From: Vicia villosa
Lineage: Eukaryota > Streptophyta > Magnoliopsida > Fabales > Fabaceae
NCBI RefSeq assembly: GCF_029867415.1
Contig: NW_026705333.1
Coordinates: 1 to 64,000, forward strand
Length of the DNA stretch: 64,000 bases
Direction of reading: 5' to 3'
Shown here: in pieces, positions 32,801 through 44,099 of the stretch
Layout: each line of letters starts with the position of its first letter
Position numbering within the stretch: position 1 is the stretch's first letter
Made by a program: the position numbers and the translations under genes
Notes under the pieces: generated by a model
Told to the model about the DNA's origin: nothing
Seen by the model: the letters and a program-made list of their open reading frames with translations, nothing else
The model's database searches: none

Positions 32801-33451
32801 GATGGGAGCAAGAGTAGTGGTAATTTGGTCTTTTTGCCCTTGGTTGATTAACTTGTGTTTAATTGGTGTTTAAATGGTATTTAAATGGTAAAAATGATAA
32901 AATGGGGTTTAAGTGGGTTTAATGAAGGGAATTAATTTTGGTGAAGTGGAAAATTGGTAAAATGACAAAAATTATCAAAGAAAATAGGTGCCAAAATGAT
33001 GTCACACTTCCCTCCTTATATTTTTTTGAATTTCGGCCCAGGGAAATCGATTTCCCCCTTGGGTAAATCGATTTCCATCTTCAAAATTTTCAAAAATTGT
33101 TTTCTTGCACTGTTTTGATTTTTGCCCGATCTTTTACCTGTAAAATATAAACAAAGGAGACAAAATACACATTTTTGGGATTTTGGTTAGTATAAAACAA
33201 ATAAAAAGCTAAAAGTGCTTGATGAGTCCCCTCAGAGATAAACACAGTATCAAGAATGGAGTCTCACAATGGTGCTCTTGATTGATGATTAAAATACAAC
33301 CAATGTATGATCTTAGGGTCAAAAATTGGGGTATGACACCTAGGCACTTAAGGAGTACACCTTCGGCCGTTTTCTTGAATAGTTCGTTTCCCATCAGAAC
33401 GAAATTAAGAGCCCTGTATTTGATCTTCCTATCTGTCGAACCCGTAGGATT

Positions 33452-34020
33452 TCACAAGTATTCTGACAACGGCTTTCGCCAGTCATATTCTTGTCCATTA
33501 TCGACTGTCAAAATTTCGAAATTTTCGGCGTCGACTGCCCCTAATTTTATCATTGACAAATCTGAAGAAGATAACACAGTTGCTCGAACTTTTTCTCTCA
33601 CCTGAACAGGCTCCTCGTCGATGCTTTTCTTGTACCCTGACGCCTCCTGTGCTAAGTCATTAGCTTCTTGATTCTCTCGTCTGGGTATGTGTCGAATACT
33701 TGTTGAGTCGAATCTTTTAAGTAGCCTATTCATAATCACGAAGTACATGATTAGGTTTTCTTTAACGCATTTGTACTCTTTAGAGACTTGCTTCACTACC
33801 AACTCAGAATCTCCCATGATTTCGACATTCCTTGCCCCCAATTCTAGCAGCAGAGTTTGGTTATTAAGGGTTCATACTCTGCCTCGTTATTGGTACACAT
33901 ACCATCTATCGAATATTTAAACTCTGCTGGAATTCCATCTGGAGAAATTATGATTCCTCCTATGCCCGTGCCATTTTTGTGACTGGATCCATCGGAATAT
34001 AATTTCCAAGATACCAGGTC
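33452..34020 (-). pseudogene. archaeal-type RNase H of element E
   Basis: The domain begins KLYSDGSSHKNGTGIGGIII with the catalytic Asp intact and continues CTNNEAEYEPLI. A frameshift with a stop near 33845 follows, then GARNVEIMGDSELVVKQVSK and IRHIPRRENQEANDLAQEAS. This second RNase H after the retroviral-type one marks the Tat lineage. After it the frame runs (with a stop after PLSEYL) to VLLKCLG, where element B is inserted. Confidence 0.82.
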
Positions 34021-34029
34021 GACACAATT

Positions 34030-35340
34030 TTAAGGCACGTTGACCACATAATGGTCAACAAGAAAGTCTGCTACTACCTGCCCTTTCATCACTCTCAACG
34101 GAGCATATGTTAGGGAGTACTCAGTTAATGCTAATGCCCATTTACCAATTCGACTATGCAAAATTGGTTTAGACAGCATGTGTTTAATAATATCAGAATG
34201 CGAAGAAACATACACATCAACTGGTTTTATATATTGCTTCAACTTCATATAAGAGAAATACAGACACAGGCATAGTTTATCTATGTCATTATACCTAGTT
34301 TCAGGACCATTTAACATTCGACTAAGATAATACACAGGTCTTTCGACACCGTTATCATTTTCTTGCACTAACATACTTCCTATAGTCGATTCTGAGGCTG
34401 CAATATACAACCTCATGGGTCTATTTCTAACAGGTGGTGCCAACATGGGAGGCTTTGTCAAATATTCTTTGATCTTGTCGAAAGCCTCTTGATGCTCTTT
34501 CTGCCAGATGAAGTCTTCATTCTTCAGTCGAAGCAGTGGTGAGAACGCCTTCGTTTTTCCACTTAAATTAGATATAAACCTCCTTAAGAAATTGATCTTC
34601 CCCAATAAGGATTGAAGCTCCTTCTTGGTCGACGGAGGTTTAACATTCATAATGGCTTTAGTCTTGCTTTGGTTGACTTCTATACCCTTTTTATGAACCA
34701 CAAAGCCTAGGAAATCTCCTGCATGCACGCAAAAAGCACATTTTAATGGATTCATTTTTAATCCATGTTTCCTCATTCTTTCGAAAGATTTCCTAAGATG
34801 TTCTAAATGTGTCGACTTGCAAGTCGATTTTATGACAATATCATCAATGTATATTTGCATAAAATTTTCGATGAAGTCATGAAACATAGAGTTCATTACC
34901 CTTTTGTACGTGGCTCCGACATTCTTCAGGCCGGATGGCATAACCACCCATTCATATGTTCCTAATGCCCCCGGGCAACGAAATGCCGTCTTCGGCACAT
35001 CTTCCTCTACAATAAAAATTTGGTTATAACCAGCATAACCATCTAACATACTTAAATATTCAAAACTATCAGCCGAGTCTATTAACGTTTCTGCTACTGG
35101 CATGGCATATTCATCTTTCAGAGTAGCGGCATTTAGATCTCTAAAATCAATGCATACTCTTAGCTTCCCATTCTTTTTCATAACTGGCACTATATTTGCC
35201 AACCATTCAACATACCTTGCATTCCTTATGAACTTGCTTTTGAGAAGTCGTTCGACCTCTTCCTTTACCTTCGAAATTACTGCTGGAGCAAAACGTCGAG
35301 GCGTTTGTTTCACTGGTTTCTTTCCAGCTTGTATTGGCAA
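34030..35340 (-). pseudogene. reverse transcriptase and RNase H of element E
   Basis: A 436-codon open stretch with VEWLANIVPVMKKNGKLRVC, DFRDLNAATLKDEYAMPVAE, YLSMLDGYAGYNQIFI, VMPSGLKNVGATYKRVM, the catalytic IYIDDIVIKS and LGFVVHKKGIEV. It then has the RT connection and an RNase H with YYLSRMLNGPETRYN. The polymerase core is open and its catalytic Asp pair (YIDD) is present. The unusual MPSGL (for MPFGL) and neighbouring stops indicate decay. Compared with element B it is clearly a different family. Confidence 0.88.
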
Positions 35341-35998
35341 CCTTAATTACACCAATTCCCTGCTCAAACCTGGCATTTCATTATAGTCCCATGCAAAACA
35401 ATCTTTAAATTCTTTTAATAATAAAATTACCTCTGATCTGAGTTCTTGGTCAATGTTGGCGCTAATGAATGTGGGTCTCTTATCTCCCTCTTCGCCAAGA
35501 TCGATTTCTTCTAAAGGATCTTGTGGTTGCATTTTCTCTGGCGCCATATGATCTTTTTCGAACCCCAAAGGTTCATCATCGTATATACAGTCGAAACGTT
35601 GATTATCGACGTCTTCTAAAGTGTTTCCTTTCAATATTTTTGTTTTTATGGTCGAACTATCTTCGGTGGTTTGAATTTTATTTGCTTCGTCGGCCATGTT
35701 GGTTTCAGCTTCTAAAGCCGAATTGATTTTGTTTTCAGCAATGTACGCTGAAATCCTTTTTAGAGCTTCTAGCTCAGACATTATCATTTGCATTACCCCA
35801 GCTTGATGGCGCAGGGTATGACACATATGGATCCTCTAAAGGCTCCACGTCCCAAATAAAGCCATGGGTCTCATGTAACTTCAAGGAGACAAATGCTTCA
35901 CTCAGATTTGGGTATACATCTTCAGCTGGCTGGCAAGGGGCTATATTGGCCAATTTCATGTCGAATTGTTTTTGACCAACATTGTTAACATCAGCCAT
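35341..35998 (-). pseudogene. protease-RT linker of element E
   Basis: Two overlapping short frames (35998-35774 and 35826-35347) cover a Tat-type linker: HGFIWDVEPLEDPYVSYPAP, then FDCIYDDEPLGFEKDH and DCFAWDYNEMPGLSREL, the usual lead-in to the polymerase. The frames overlap by 53 bp, which shows one frameshift. A TAA separates the last one from the RT frame. Confidence 0.75.
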
Positions 35999-36046
35999 GA
36001 AATAGCTCTGGTTAGCTTCAATATTTTCGAAGATACCAACTTCCCT

Positions 36047-36994
36047 CTAGATAATTAACCGTTGGTGCATAGAGGAAGGCACGGCCCCTACACCGTGTAA
36101 CCATTCTCTCCCAACCAGTAGGTTGTAGCTTGGTTTTCCTTTGATGACCATGAAGATGGTTGGTCGAGTTACTGAATCGACAGTGATGTTCAGTTGGATA
36201 ACACCCATAGTATTCTTGGTGTTCCCTTCATAGTCCGAAAGGACCACATTATGGGATCTGATATCAGTATCGAACATCCCAATTTTCCTCAGAGTATGAT
36301 GTGGTATAATGTTTACTGTCGCACCACAGTCGACTAGCACTCTATTCACAGCCACTTCCTCCACTTTAGCTCTTATTAGTAAAGGCTTCAAATGGCCTCT
36401 CATTGCCATGTCAGGGCATTCGAAAAACGCGTCTTGGTTCTCTATCGAGCCATTGTTCATCACAAAATAACATGTGGGCCCGTGTAAGGCCATTTCTGCA
36501 GCAGCAGTTTCGTCAACGTCCTCAGCTTCAGTCGGGACGTTGAACTCTTGGGGCAGAATCGACACCATGTTGACCAGGATGTCGAGACTTTCTCCTGAGT
36601 CAGAAGCAAAGTCATTTGTTGCTTCGTCTAGATCCTTGTCCACGGGTTTACCAACAAACTCCTTGATTTGTTGCTTAACAGCTGAGTCGACCTTCATCTT
36701 ATACTGCTTCTTTTTGTAGATCTGGTCATTTGCAGACTGTCTAGCAGCAGCAGCTTGCCTCCCAGCCTGTTTTCTCCTTTGGAAATGGCTCCATTGAGTT
36801 TGACTCATGGGATTTTTACCCATGTAATTCTCAGATATGTGGCTTTTCCTTTCAGAACGGATTTCCAGGTGGTAGTTCATTGGAGCTTTTCCCTTCCTAT
36901 CCTTTTCAGCTTCGACATCCTTAGGCTTTTCTGTCGACATCTGAGGCTTGATCCAGGCGCCTTTTGGCGCAGCAGCCGAAGGCACATAGCTCAT
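36047..36994 (-). pseudogene. protease region of element E
   Basis: 315 open codons. Basic Lys/Arg-rich stretches at the start are followed by the aspartic protease with NRVLVDCGATVNIIPHHTL (active-site DCGA in place of DTGA, tolerated in many plant elements) and YNLLVGREWLHGVGAVPSSM. It stops after RLII, before a region that continues in another frame. Upstream, the part between 36995 and 37140 has several stops. Confidence 0.83.
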
Positions 36995-37139
36995 TGGCCT
37001 GTCTTGAGACGCTTTCCTAGGGTCCCTCCTATTCCATTGGACTCTTCCTCGTTCTAGCTATAGCTTCTGGAAATTTTCTGCAGCAATTCGGTCAGTTAAG
37101 GCACTTCACCTAGGACATAATCCTACTTGGGAATCTTTG

Positions 37140-39215
37140 TCATCGAAAAAAGAAATCCAGCAGATCTTCGTCCATCCCGGGGTACACATCAGCAAGTCGA
37201 ACTTGGGGACTTTCCCTAGTGCTCTCTTCCAGCATATCATCAGGTAGTTCAGTCAGCTCCACCATGTTGATATCGACAGGATCAGCAAACAGAGCATCTT
37301 CTTGCTTAAGTGGGTCAGTGTCGATTTTCATCCTTCTGGCAGCAAACTTCAGTCGACCTTCCTGCAGTGATTTCTGGACCAGATCCCTGAAAAGAAAACA
37401 TTGAGAGGTTGAATGCCCAAAATAATTGTGATATTTGCAAAAACCTCTCTTTTGTCGCTGTTCTAATGGTGGCAATTTAGCATTTGGGGGTACTAAAGTT
37501 TGACCATCTTTAAATAAGACATCGAAAATTTCCTCGCATTTACTAATATCAAACGTATAAGTTTTCGCAGGAAATTTTGAATTGTTATCGACAGAGACAT
37601 TCTTTCCTTTCGACGGAAACAACGATTTACATTCATATGCTGGCCCTGGTTTCATTTCGGCCAGATCAATCTCTGCCTCTGTTGGTGAGATGTAATCAGC
37701 TTCATATATAGGGTATGTGTCATCGTAGTCGACATAGGCTACTTTTTCTTTCTTAGCCTTGGCCTTGGTGTGCCTGACTTTTTCTAGTCGTAGGCGTTCA
37801 AGGTGTCAAACCCTTTCAGCTAACTGCGACATACTCTTGACAAAAGTCGGGTCTATTTTCTTCCTAATGGAATAGTCTAAACCTCCTGCAGCCATCTGAA
37901 CTAGTTCATGTTCTGGTACCTGCGTGAAACATTTTGCCTTAAGTGACCTAAACCTATTTAGGTAGTCGTTAATGGTTTCTACAAACCTCCTCTTGATGTT
38001 CGACAGTTCGACCAGACTATTCTTCGAATGTCCCTCATAAAATTACTCGTGGAAGAGTTTTTCTAGTTTTGGCCATGAGTCGACAGAATTTGGAGGTAGC
38101 ATGGTGAACCATGTAAATGCCGCCTTAGTGAGAGATGATGGGAAATGTTTCACTTTGAGACTTTCGTTGTTTGCCATATCTCCTGATTCAGTCAGATATC
38201 TAGCAATGTGTTCGACCGTCGATTCGCCTGTCTCTCCTCCGAACTTGGTGTACTTAGGTATTTTCCATCCTCTAGGGTTTTCTGTCTGCACAATGTATTC
38301 AGCTAATGGGGAAGAGTATGTTGGCCTTTGTAGTGGGGTATTCAGTCCATTTCTGGCCATAATCCTTTCAATAATTGTAGTTACATTATTTTCTATGGCC
38401 GCTTCTTCATGCTGATATTGTTCGATGAACTGATCAGCGTCTTGTTGTCGATTCACCATCACGACTTGCTGGTGTCTCCCTCGTACTCCACCTTGATTCG
38501 GTCGTAGTCTGGGAATTTGATTATGTTGCACTGTTTCATCATCCATTTGATCTTCTCCTGCAGGTGTATGCATAACAATCTGCCTATGGGCTTGAGGGGA
38601 TTGTCGACCAGATGTCTGAGGTGCCCCCAAGAAGCTACATAGTTGGGTGAGTTGATCGACCACCTGTCTGTTCGACTCTGCTGATTCCTGCACTATAGGA
38701 GTTAAAACAGTTCTCATTTGGTTAGTTAACATATTAACTAACTCATGATTGCTATCATCTATCTGTTGCCTGAGCACAGCTACGAACGTATTCGACAAAG
38801 GCACAACTTTGTTCTGGTTTGTCCTGTTCTGGGTGCCTGGCGTGGATCTTTGTGTGTCCGATACTAAAACAGGACTCGATGTCGATTGACTTCCAACCAT
38901 TAAGGAATACGGCATTCCGTACATGGGGTCAGTAGTCCTGAACCGAGGTACGTTAGGTCGAAAGGGTGAAAAATCATTTCCCCTTGTTCTAGTACCTCCT
39001 GGTGGGATCACGGGGGTACCCGCTGTCCCTGTTTTCACAACTGGTGCCTCTGTCGTTGTACCAGCCTCTTGATCGACTGTGGTAAGCACCGTATTTGAAG
39101 ACACTAAAGAATGAGGGGGTACTTCATCGACGTTATTTGGGTTAGGAGGGTTTGTCATCCTAGACTTAACCTTTTTAGGTGGGTTTTGATATTGTTTCCC
39201 ACTCCTAAGTTTCAT
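37140..39215 (-). pseudogene. gag of element E
   Basis: I chose the start at 39215 (MKLRSGKQYQNPPKKVKSRM), because the longer open frame upstream merely reads through the primer-binding site and the LTR end. Gln/Asn-rich N-terminus; capsid domain with EYIVQTENPRGWKIPKYTKF, VEHIARYLTESGDMANNESL and KAAFTWFTMLPPNSVDSW. A TAA at 38045-38043 interrupts the frame. It then continues in phase through RFVETINDYLNRFRSLKAKC, with a further TGA near 37808, to YHNYFGHSTSQCFLFRDLVQ, a degenerate zinc-knuckle-like segment. It ends after LLDFFFR. Confidence 0.83.
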
Positions 39216-39246
39216 ACATATAAAAATGAAAAAATTTAGCACGATG

Positions 39247-39264
39247 GTCCCACTGGGCGTGCCA
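39247..39264 (-). other. primer-binding site of element E
   Basis: Minus-strand TGGCACGCCCAGTGGGAC, ten bases after the LTR end, starts with TGG. The tRNA is not identified with confidence. Confidence 0.7.
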
Positions 39265-39274
39265 TTTTGTTTAT

Positions 39275-40363
39275 TGTGGAAATTGGTAAACAACCGCTGG
39301 TCCTTCCAAAGCCTCGAAACTAAGGGTTACTCGCAAGATCGACCAGTTGATCTTAAGACCACGTGCCAAAATATGGGATTGTGTCTGTTTTTTTCGAAAT
39401 GTTTGCCTAAGAAACGGTTTTCTAAGGCTGATTACAAACACTGTTTTTTCCACACTAATGTCAGATTCGACCGACAGGTGACTCGTGACCGACGAGACGA
39501 ACCTATACCTAAAGACTTAGTGAAAGTATGAGTGTTCTAGCCTTGACCTTCTGGGGTAACTCGTGACCACCAGATAGCGTCGACTCAGAAGTTGTTCTCT
39601 GATAGCAACAACCAGTTTCAGTTTACTTGGTTGAAATAACGATCAAAAGACAAAGTAAATGTTGGTTAAAGAACACGATAAAGATAAAAGCTTCGAAGCA
39701 TACAATTAAAAAATAAAGGGATTGCATTAAAAATAAAGATGGTGATTCACATACATCAGAACTCTCAGCAACTCTTGTTTCCTTAAAGGCGGAAATTGGA
39801 CAGAGTGTAAGCAAGCAGTTTGATCGTAATAGTGAACACAACTTTTCTACATTATTCTGGCCTATTTATAGGCTTTACATAAAGTAACTTCCTAGCATAA
39901 TCTACGGCTAAGATTTAACGCTGGCACCAACTGCTTCGTCAGATCTTTCTCTGTGTTTGGCGCCTTTGACACACGATTTTGGTCTGGTAACCGTTTCTTA
40001 ACATTTCAAACTTTTGAATTTTGAATTCTCACGCTGCAGCAACTTCTGGTAACCGCATCCAGTTTCGACGCGTTCCTTACGATTGAAGACTTGGTCTGAA
40101 AATATTCTAAGTATGGAATCCTTACATTCGACTTTCACTTTCTGCTTCGACTTCAGATGATTTCGACACCATTCTTTGTCGATATTTACTTAATTTTTCT
40201 CTCATAAATTTCTTGTTAGAATGCGAAAGTCTTCTACTGAGGACACGTGTCTTACTTTGTCTCTAGAGATTTTCTAGGGTAACAGTGATATCCCATATGA
40301 ATGTTTTGGAATTTTTATACTCTGATTGTCGTATAATTTATCGGATAGAATTAGGGTGTTACA
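39275..40363 (-). mobile_element. 5' LTR of element E
   Basis: Starts TGTAACACCCTAATTCTATC at 40363 and ends TTTCCACA at 39275 (1,089 bp). TATA box CTATAAATAG at 39862-39871. Right flank is MULE coding sequence. Confidence 0.88.
39862..39871 (-). promoter_or_regulatory. TATA box of LTR E
   Basis: Minus-strand CTATAAATAG, the same decamer as in LTRs B and G, about 490 bp from the LTR start. Confidence 0.5.
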
Positions 40364-41212
40364 ACTGTCGCCCGCTAAATCCATTGGTGGTTCCAATTTT
40401 GACTTTTCCGCATTCGTTTCCTTTTCGGTGTTGTTCAATCTTTTGAATTCGTGCATCCTATCAACAAAAATACCCGGCCACGTCCCGACATCTGCAGTAT
40501 GATGAAGCGCCCATTCCGGTGACATAGGTGGTATGGGGTATACCGGTTTCAAGTAAACTTGTACAAAATTACTCAATTTTGCGAGCCATCCAATACATAT
40601 GATGCGATCATTTGGATTTATATGTGGTGCGGTGCAGAGCGGGAAAAAGGTTTTCGAAAACTTGTATCGGGTCAAGTCAATGCATACCCTATCATATGCA
40701 CATGCAATAAGATGTCCCATTTCCTGGAATCTCATCCATTTTGACACCTATGCGTAAGCGCCCAACCAAGGAACAAGAGTTTCGTAAACCGCTTCAAATT
40801 TAACTTCCTCTCCATATAACCGCGTGTACGAGTATTTATGTGTCTTCAACTCTTGGATAAGTTGATGACGGACAAGCGTATGGCTATCCCCTCCATTACC
40901 AAGCAAAGCCGAGATGGCCTGGTAACCGCGATTACCGTTCCCCTTAGCATTGACGATCCGCTCGATGTATTTGTGCATAAAAATTGGCATCTCTTTGTTG
41001 AATGGAACTTACGATGGAATAAGCATCTCTTCGATGAATGGAATTTTCGATAGAATAAGTGTCGGAGGCGGGTTGCTTATGTGAGCTCCTTTGTTTGATT
41101 TCTTTTGAGATTTTTGAGATTTAGGAGTCGGTGAGTCGGGAAAAAGTTTATCGACGTGCTCACAATAAGAAGGAGCCTGTGTAGTCGAGTTGTCATTCGG
41201 TGTAGGCTTCAA
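40364..41212 (-). pseudogene. OTU-like protease part of the MULE
   Basis: A Pro/Ser/Lys-rich linker (41212-41009, PTPKSQKSQKKSNKGAHIS) leads to an OTU-like region: NGNRGYQAISALLGNGGDSH, LVRHQLIQELKTHKYSYTRL and IICIGWLAKLSNFVQVYL, then PPMSPEWALHHTAD. In active OTU proteases the first block contains D-x-x-C and the last contains a catalytic His before FVQV. Here the Cys position reads Arg (NGNRGY) and the His position reads Asn (SNFVQV), so it cannot be an active protease. A stop follows GAYA at 40748. Element E enters after DLAGDS. Confidence 0.75.
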
Positions 41213-41970
41213 TTTCTTCGGAGCACCCTTTGTCTTAACCGGTTGAGAAGGCGGTTTCTAGTCGGTTGTTTCGGGATATTCAATCTTCCGCTATTGTTCT
41301 TTGATGTGGAGTTTCATGTTGTCACCGGCCTTCGAAAACCTCTCTTGTATCGCTTCCAATTCGAAAGTAATAGAGATATTCAATTTTTCTCCTTCGATGC
41401 AACCATCATTATCAAAACTAAGTCTTTTTCAATGAGGAATAACTTAGTCCATTCTTATTGCCTCACCTAGTTTCATCTTCTTAGCAATAACAGAAGCACA
41501 CGAGAGATCATATGTTTTAGAAATAGTGCAACCACATTTTGCACTATCGGAACCTATAGTTTCACCTCGTTTGGCCTCGTGAAAATATAATTTAAGTCGG
41601 GACGAGACATATTGTCGATCAATTGAGAATAAAAAATGTTGTCCTTAAATTGATGTTCCAACACCATAATGCTCCGACCAAATGTGGTTTGTATCTCATT
41701 ATGTTGGTTTTTAATCATGAGATTTATGGTGTCCCTATCTCAACACAAGTCACCCTTGCTATTAGCCAACCAAGTTTTCACACTAGCATGTTCCGACTCA
41801 ACTCTGTTGGTGGTTGTATTCCCTAGGTGTCGGACATTATCAATCCACGCATAGACAAACTTCTCCTTCACCTAATCAAGAATGGTGCTTTCAACATATT
41901 TCAATAAATCAGGATACTTTTCACACGCTTTCTGAAATTGAATGATGGAATCAATGTATAATTCTTTTGT
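41213..41970 (-). other. remnant of the MULE between OTU and transposase parts
   Basis: About 760 bp with no open frame of note on the minus strand. By position it should be the C-terminal part of the transposase and its zinc-binding SWIM region, but no convincing motif could be read. The plus-strand frames here are antisense and unsupported. Confidence 0.4.
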
Positions 41971-42660
41971 CTAAGAATTTACAATACAAATCCATGCATC
42001 CATTATTTGTTCAACAATCACATCGGGCTTCACCAATTTTCCACCTCCGGTCTCTACTTGTTTCGTCCCTACCGCGAGTTTAACCTTACTTCTCACATTA
42101 CATGTTATGTGATATCGACAAAGTAATGCATTAGAAGAAGGAAATACCTTTTCCACCACATTCATCAACACGGTATCGCGATCCGTAAAAATTGCCTTAG
42201 GCATCTCAACTTGTTCCTTCAAAAGTGACCGACACACCTCTAATGCCCACATAAAATTATCCTCTTTTTCGCACTCCAAAAAAGCAAAACCAACGACGTA
42301 TGTCTTCTCGATGGATGTAACACCGATCATCTCAAATAATGGAAGTCTATACTTTTTGGTCTTATAGGTAGAATCGAGAATGAGCACTGTCGAAAACATG
42401 TTGAACAACTTTATCGAATCCGGATGAGTCCAAAAAAATCTCGGACCGTAACTCTATCGTCGCAAGTTCTGTACTGTGACACGTATTATTATCATCCAAC
42501 AATTTTAACAATTATTGCATCTCACTTCTATCTCCCCTAATCGCCTTATTATTGCGGTACCAGATGTTATACACTTGCCTTATATTTGATACGTTGTCGG
42601 GTTCCTTCCGTTTCAATGTGGCAAATATATATTTCGGTTGGACAAGATTCAAGGACATGT
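41971..42660 (-). pseudogene. MULE transposase core
   Basis: Shows the MULE catalytic region: LILDSTYKTKKYRLPLFEMI (first Asp), YVVGFAFLECEKEDNFMWAL, AIFTDRDTVLMNVVEKVFPS (second Asp) and LLCRYHITCNVRSK (the C-x2-H type segment). It stops after WICIVNS. Upstream, PKYIFATLKRKEPDNVSNIR and QVYNIWYRNNK (42650-42540) are in another frame with a stop, and a frameshift at a T-run near 42445 separates them. It is the cut-and-paste enzyme of Mutator-like transposons, inactive here. Confidence 0.82.
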
Positions 42661-42679
42661 CACTAATACATGTCTTCTC

Positions 42680-43128
42680 TTACGATTTGAGCTGACAGAC
42701 ACTAGGATGACCTTGTAACTTTGAGCACAAATCATGGTTATGCAAACCACAAATAACACTAAATTTCCACTTCTTGCTAGCCAACATATAACCATGTATT
42801 TTAAATGGACTCTTGCATTTTCTACTACCCGTGTCGTCTCTTTTTAACTTCCTTAGAGGAGTATAGTATTTTCCGCTTCTTTCGCACAACATTGTTACGA
42901 AAGCGTTTCTTCTTTCCGAGCCATTATCCGATCTTTCTATTACCACACCAAAACCAAGGTTAGTTGCACTCCTATGAATTCATGTGAGCATGCTATCGCG
43001 ATCATCAAACTCTTGCTTGTTAATAAAGTCACCGTCAACATCTACCACCTTTACGACAACCCCTTCAACATTCGGAGAAATATCGTTTGTAGGAGCTAAT
43101 TCTTTTGAGATATTATTGGGGTGCACCA
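42680..43128 (-). pseudogene. FAR1-type DNA-binding domain of the MULE
   Basis: Starts MVHPNNISKELAPTNDISPN at 43128. One TGA near 42985 (SMLT-stop-IHRSATNLGF) where a Trp would be usual, then ERSDNGSERRNAFVTMLCER, YTPLRKLKRDDTGSRKC, CPF-like KSPFKIHGYM and the C/H pattern VICGLHNHDL. This is the WRKY-GCM1/FAR1-like zinc domain that heads MULE transposases of this class. Confidence 0.82.
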
Positions 43129-43417
43129 TACCTATTTGTAAACAATAACAAATAACACAAAATCACAAGGCTGCTGGAAAAAACAGCTCAAACATGTTCC
43201 GTAGATGTACCTATAGAATGTGTTCATCTTCAATATGTTCCGGAGCTATACCTACGGAAGGAACATTACATTTTTTTTTTTACAGAAATTTGATGCATAA
43301 TGTGAGCAATGCAACAGATAAAGATGAATGTTTACTTGGAATTCTGTCTTCTCTTGCTCCCTTTGATATGTTGCACCAAAAAGTTGGAGTTTTGGAGTGA
43401 AAAATAATATTAATGAT

Positions 43418-43612
43418 CAAGGCCGTCACAAGTTTTTGGAGGCCCTGTGTAGATTAGTCGCAATTTAACCATAAAAAATTATTAGAGGCCCTATGTACTC
43501 ATGATTTAACCTACCTGATATTTTATGAGGCCCTAGTTAGCTATCGTTTAACTCTGGAAAATTTGAGGCCCTGTGCGGTAGCCCGCTTTGCACGCCCTCA
43601 AAGACGGCCCTG
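43418..43612. mobile_element. hAT-type MITE, 195 bp, with perfect 8-bp TSD
   Basis: Terminal inverted repeats caaggccgtc (left) and cagggccgtc (right, reverse complement). Flanked on both sides by ttaatgat (43410-43417 and 43613-43620). The phrase gaggccct(g/a)tg recurs inside four times. An 8-bp duplication and CA-G-G-G-type termini fit the hAT superfamily. No coding capacity. Confidence 0.88.
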
Positions 43613-43620
43613 TTAATGAT

Positions 43621-44099
43621 ATAAAGTTTTTAGGTTGTGGAAATGAGTGTTGAAGAAGAAAACCAATAATGAAGGAGTGATCATGCTGGTTCAAACTATA
43701 TTAGATAGTTCCGTAGGTACATCTACGAAAAATTCAGGCGCTAAGTCATTCCGTAGATGTACCTACGAAAAATTCCTGAACTGAATTAATTTGAAATTTT
43801 CCCAATATTACTAGTTTAAAATATTTCAGTAGATACACCTCCAAAAAATAAAATTTTTGTAAAAAAAATACTTCCTAATATGTATCTCCGAAATTAAAAA
43901 ACATAAATGGAATTTCGCAAAGTAGCTAAAAATTTTAAGGGGTGCAATGAATTTTTTTTTTTTTTTAAATTTTTATGAGAAGTTCATTTGTACATTTTTT
44001 TTATACAAATTTATGTAAACTATAAAAAAATAAAAATAAACTTGTTACATTTTTTGACCTCATCCCTTACTTTACTCACTTTTTCTTCCCTCTATCTAT
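43621..44099. other. MULE terminal region and flank up to the PP2C gene
   Basis: Contains subterminal TTCCGTAGGTACATCTACG-type repeats to about 43890 and then AT-rich sequence with long A/T runs. No gene seen. Confidence 0.5.

Larger units (their letters stand above)
5694..33338 (-). mobile_element. Ogre-type Ty3/gypsy element B, interrupted by three later insertions
   Basis: Reading leftward the element has: 5' LTR (33338-30149), primer-binding site, leader, ORF1 (29350-28867 and 25377-24309), gag start (24024-23343), gag end plus protease (15235-13568), a 267-base intron (13571-13305), reverse transcriptase, two RNase H domains and integrase (13304-9844), a repeat-rich 3' UTR (9843-7402) and the first 1.7 kb of the 3' LTR (7401-5694). 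Insertions are the solo LTR 25383-28861, the D/C composite 15241-23342 and element A. ORF1, dual RNase H, the intron and repeats in the 3' UTR are hallmarks of the Ogre group of the Tat lineage. Coding frames hold several stops and shifts. The two LTR copies differ at about 4 sites in the first 110 compared bases. It sits in element E; the predicted target duplication is cctag (33339-33343), whose partner lies outside the window. Confidence 0.88.
30149..33338 (-). mobile_element. 5' LTR of element B
   Basis: Starts TGTCATACCCCAATTTTTGA at 33338. It ends near 30149 (…CCCCGCTATA), where the usual CA end appears mutated, so the left boundary is uncertain by a few bases. About 3.19 kb. It carries a TATA box (32791-32800), six GGAAATCGATTTCC palindromes and the double hairpin (30312-30357). 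The right flank is coding sequence of element E. It is uninterrupted at 31630, the site where the 3' LTR copy carries element A. Confidence 0.88.
33339..40363 (-). mobile_element. Tat-lineage Ty3/gypsy element E, interrupted by B
   Basis: Reading leftward: 5' LTR (40363-39275), primer-binding site, gag (39215-37140), protease (36994-36047), linker, reverse transcriptase with RNase H (35340-34030) and archaeal-type RNase H (34020-33452), then element B at 33338. Integrase and 3' LTR must be left of the window. It has short LTRs (1.1 kb), no ORF1 and a different primer from B, so it is a separate Tat-lineage family. Nearly every domain has stops. It interrupts the OTU part of a MULE; the predicted target duplication is actgt (40364-40368). 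Confidence 0.85.
40364..43957 (-). mobile_element. decayed Mutator-like element (MULE) with FAR1, transposase and OTU-like parts
   Basis: Domain order on the minus strand is FAR1-type DNA-binding domain (43128-42680), MULE transposase (42660-41971), a linker and an OTU-like protease domain (41212-40364). The left part is cut off by element E. To the right, subterminal repeats of the type TTCCGTAGATGTACCTACGG (43199, 43236, 43702, 43748 and diverged copies further right) and a candidate terminus near 43930-43957 (aaggggtgcaatgaa) suggest the element end. A hAT MITE (43418-43612) interrupts this terminal region. The outer boundary is uncertain. Confidence 0.7.
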
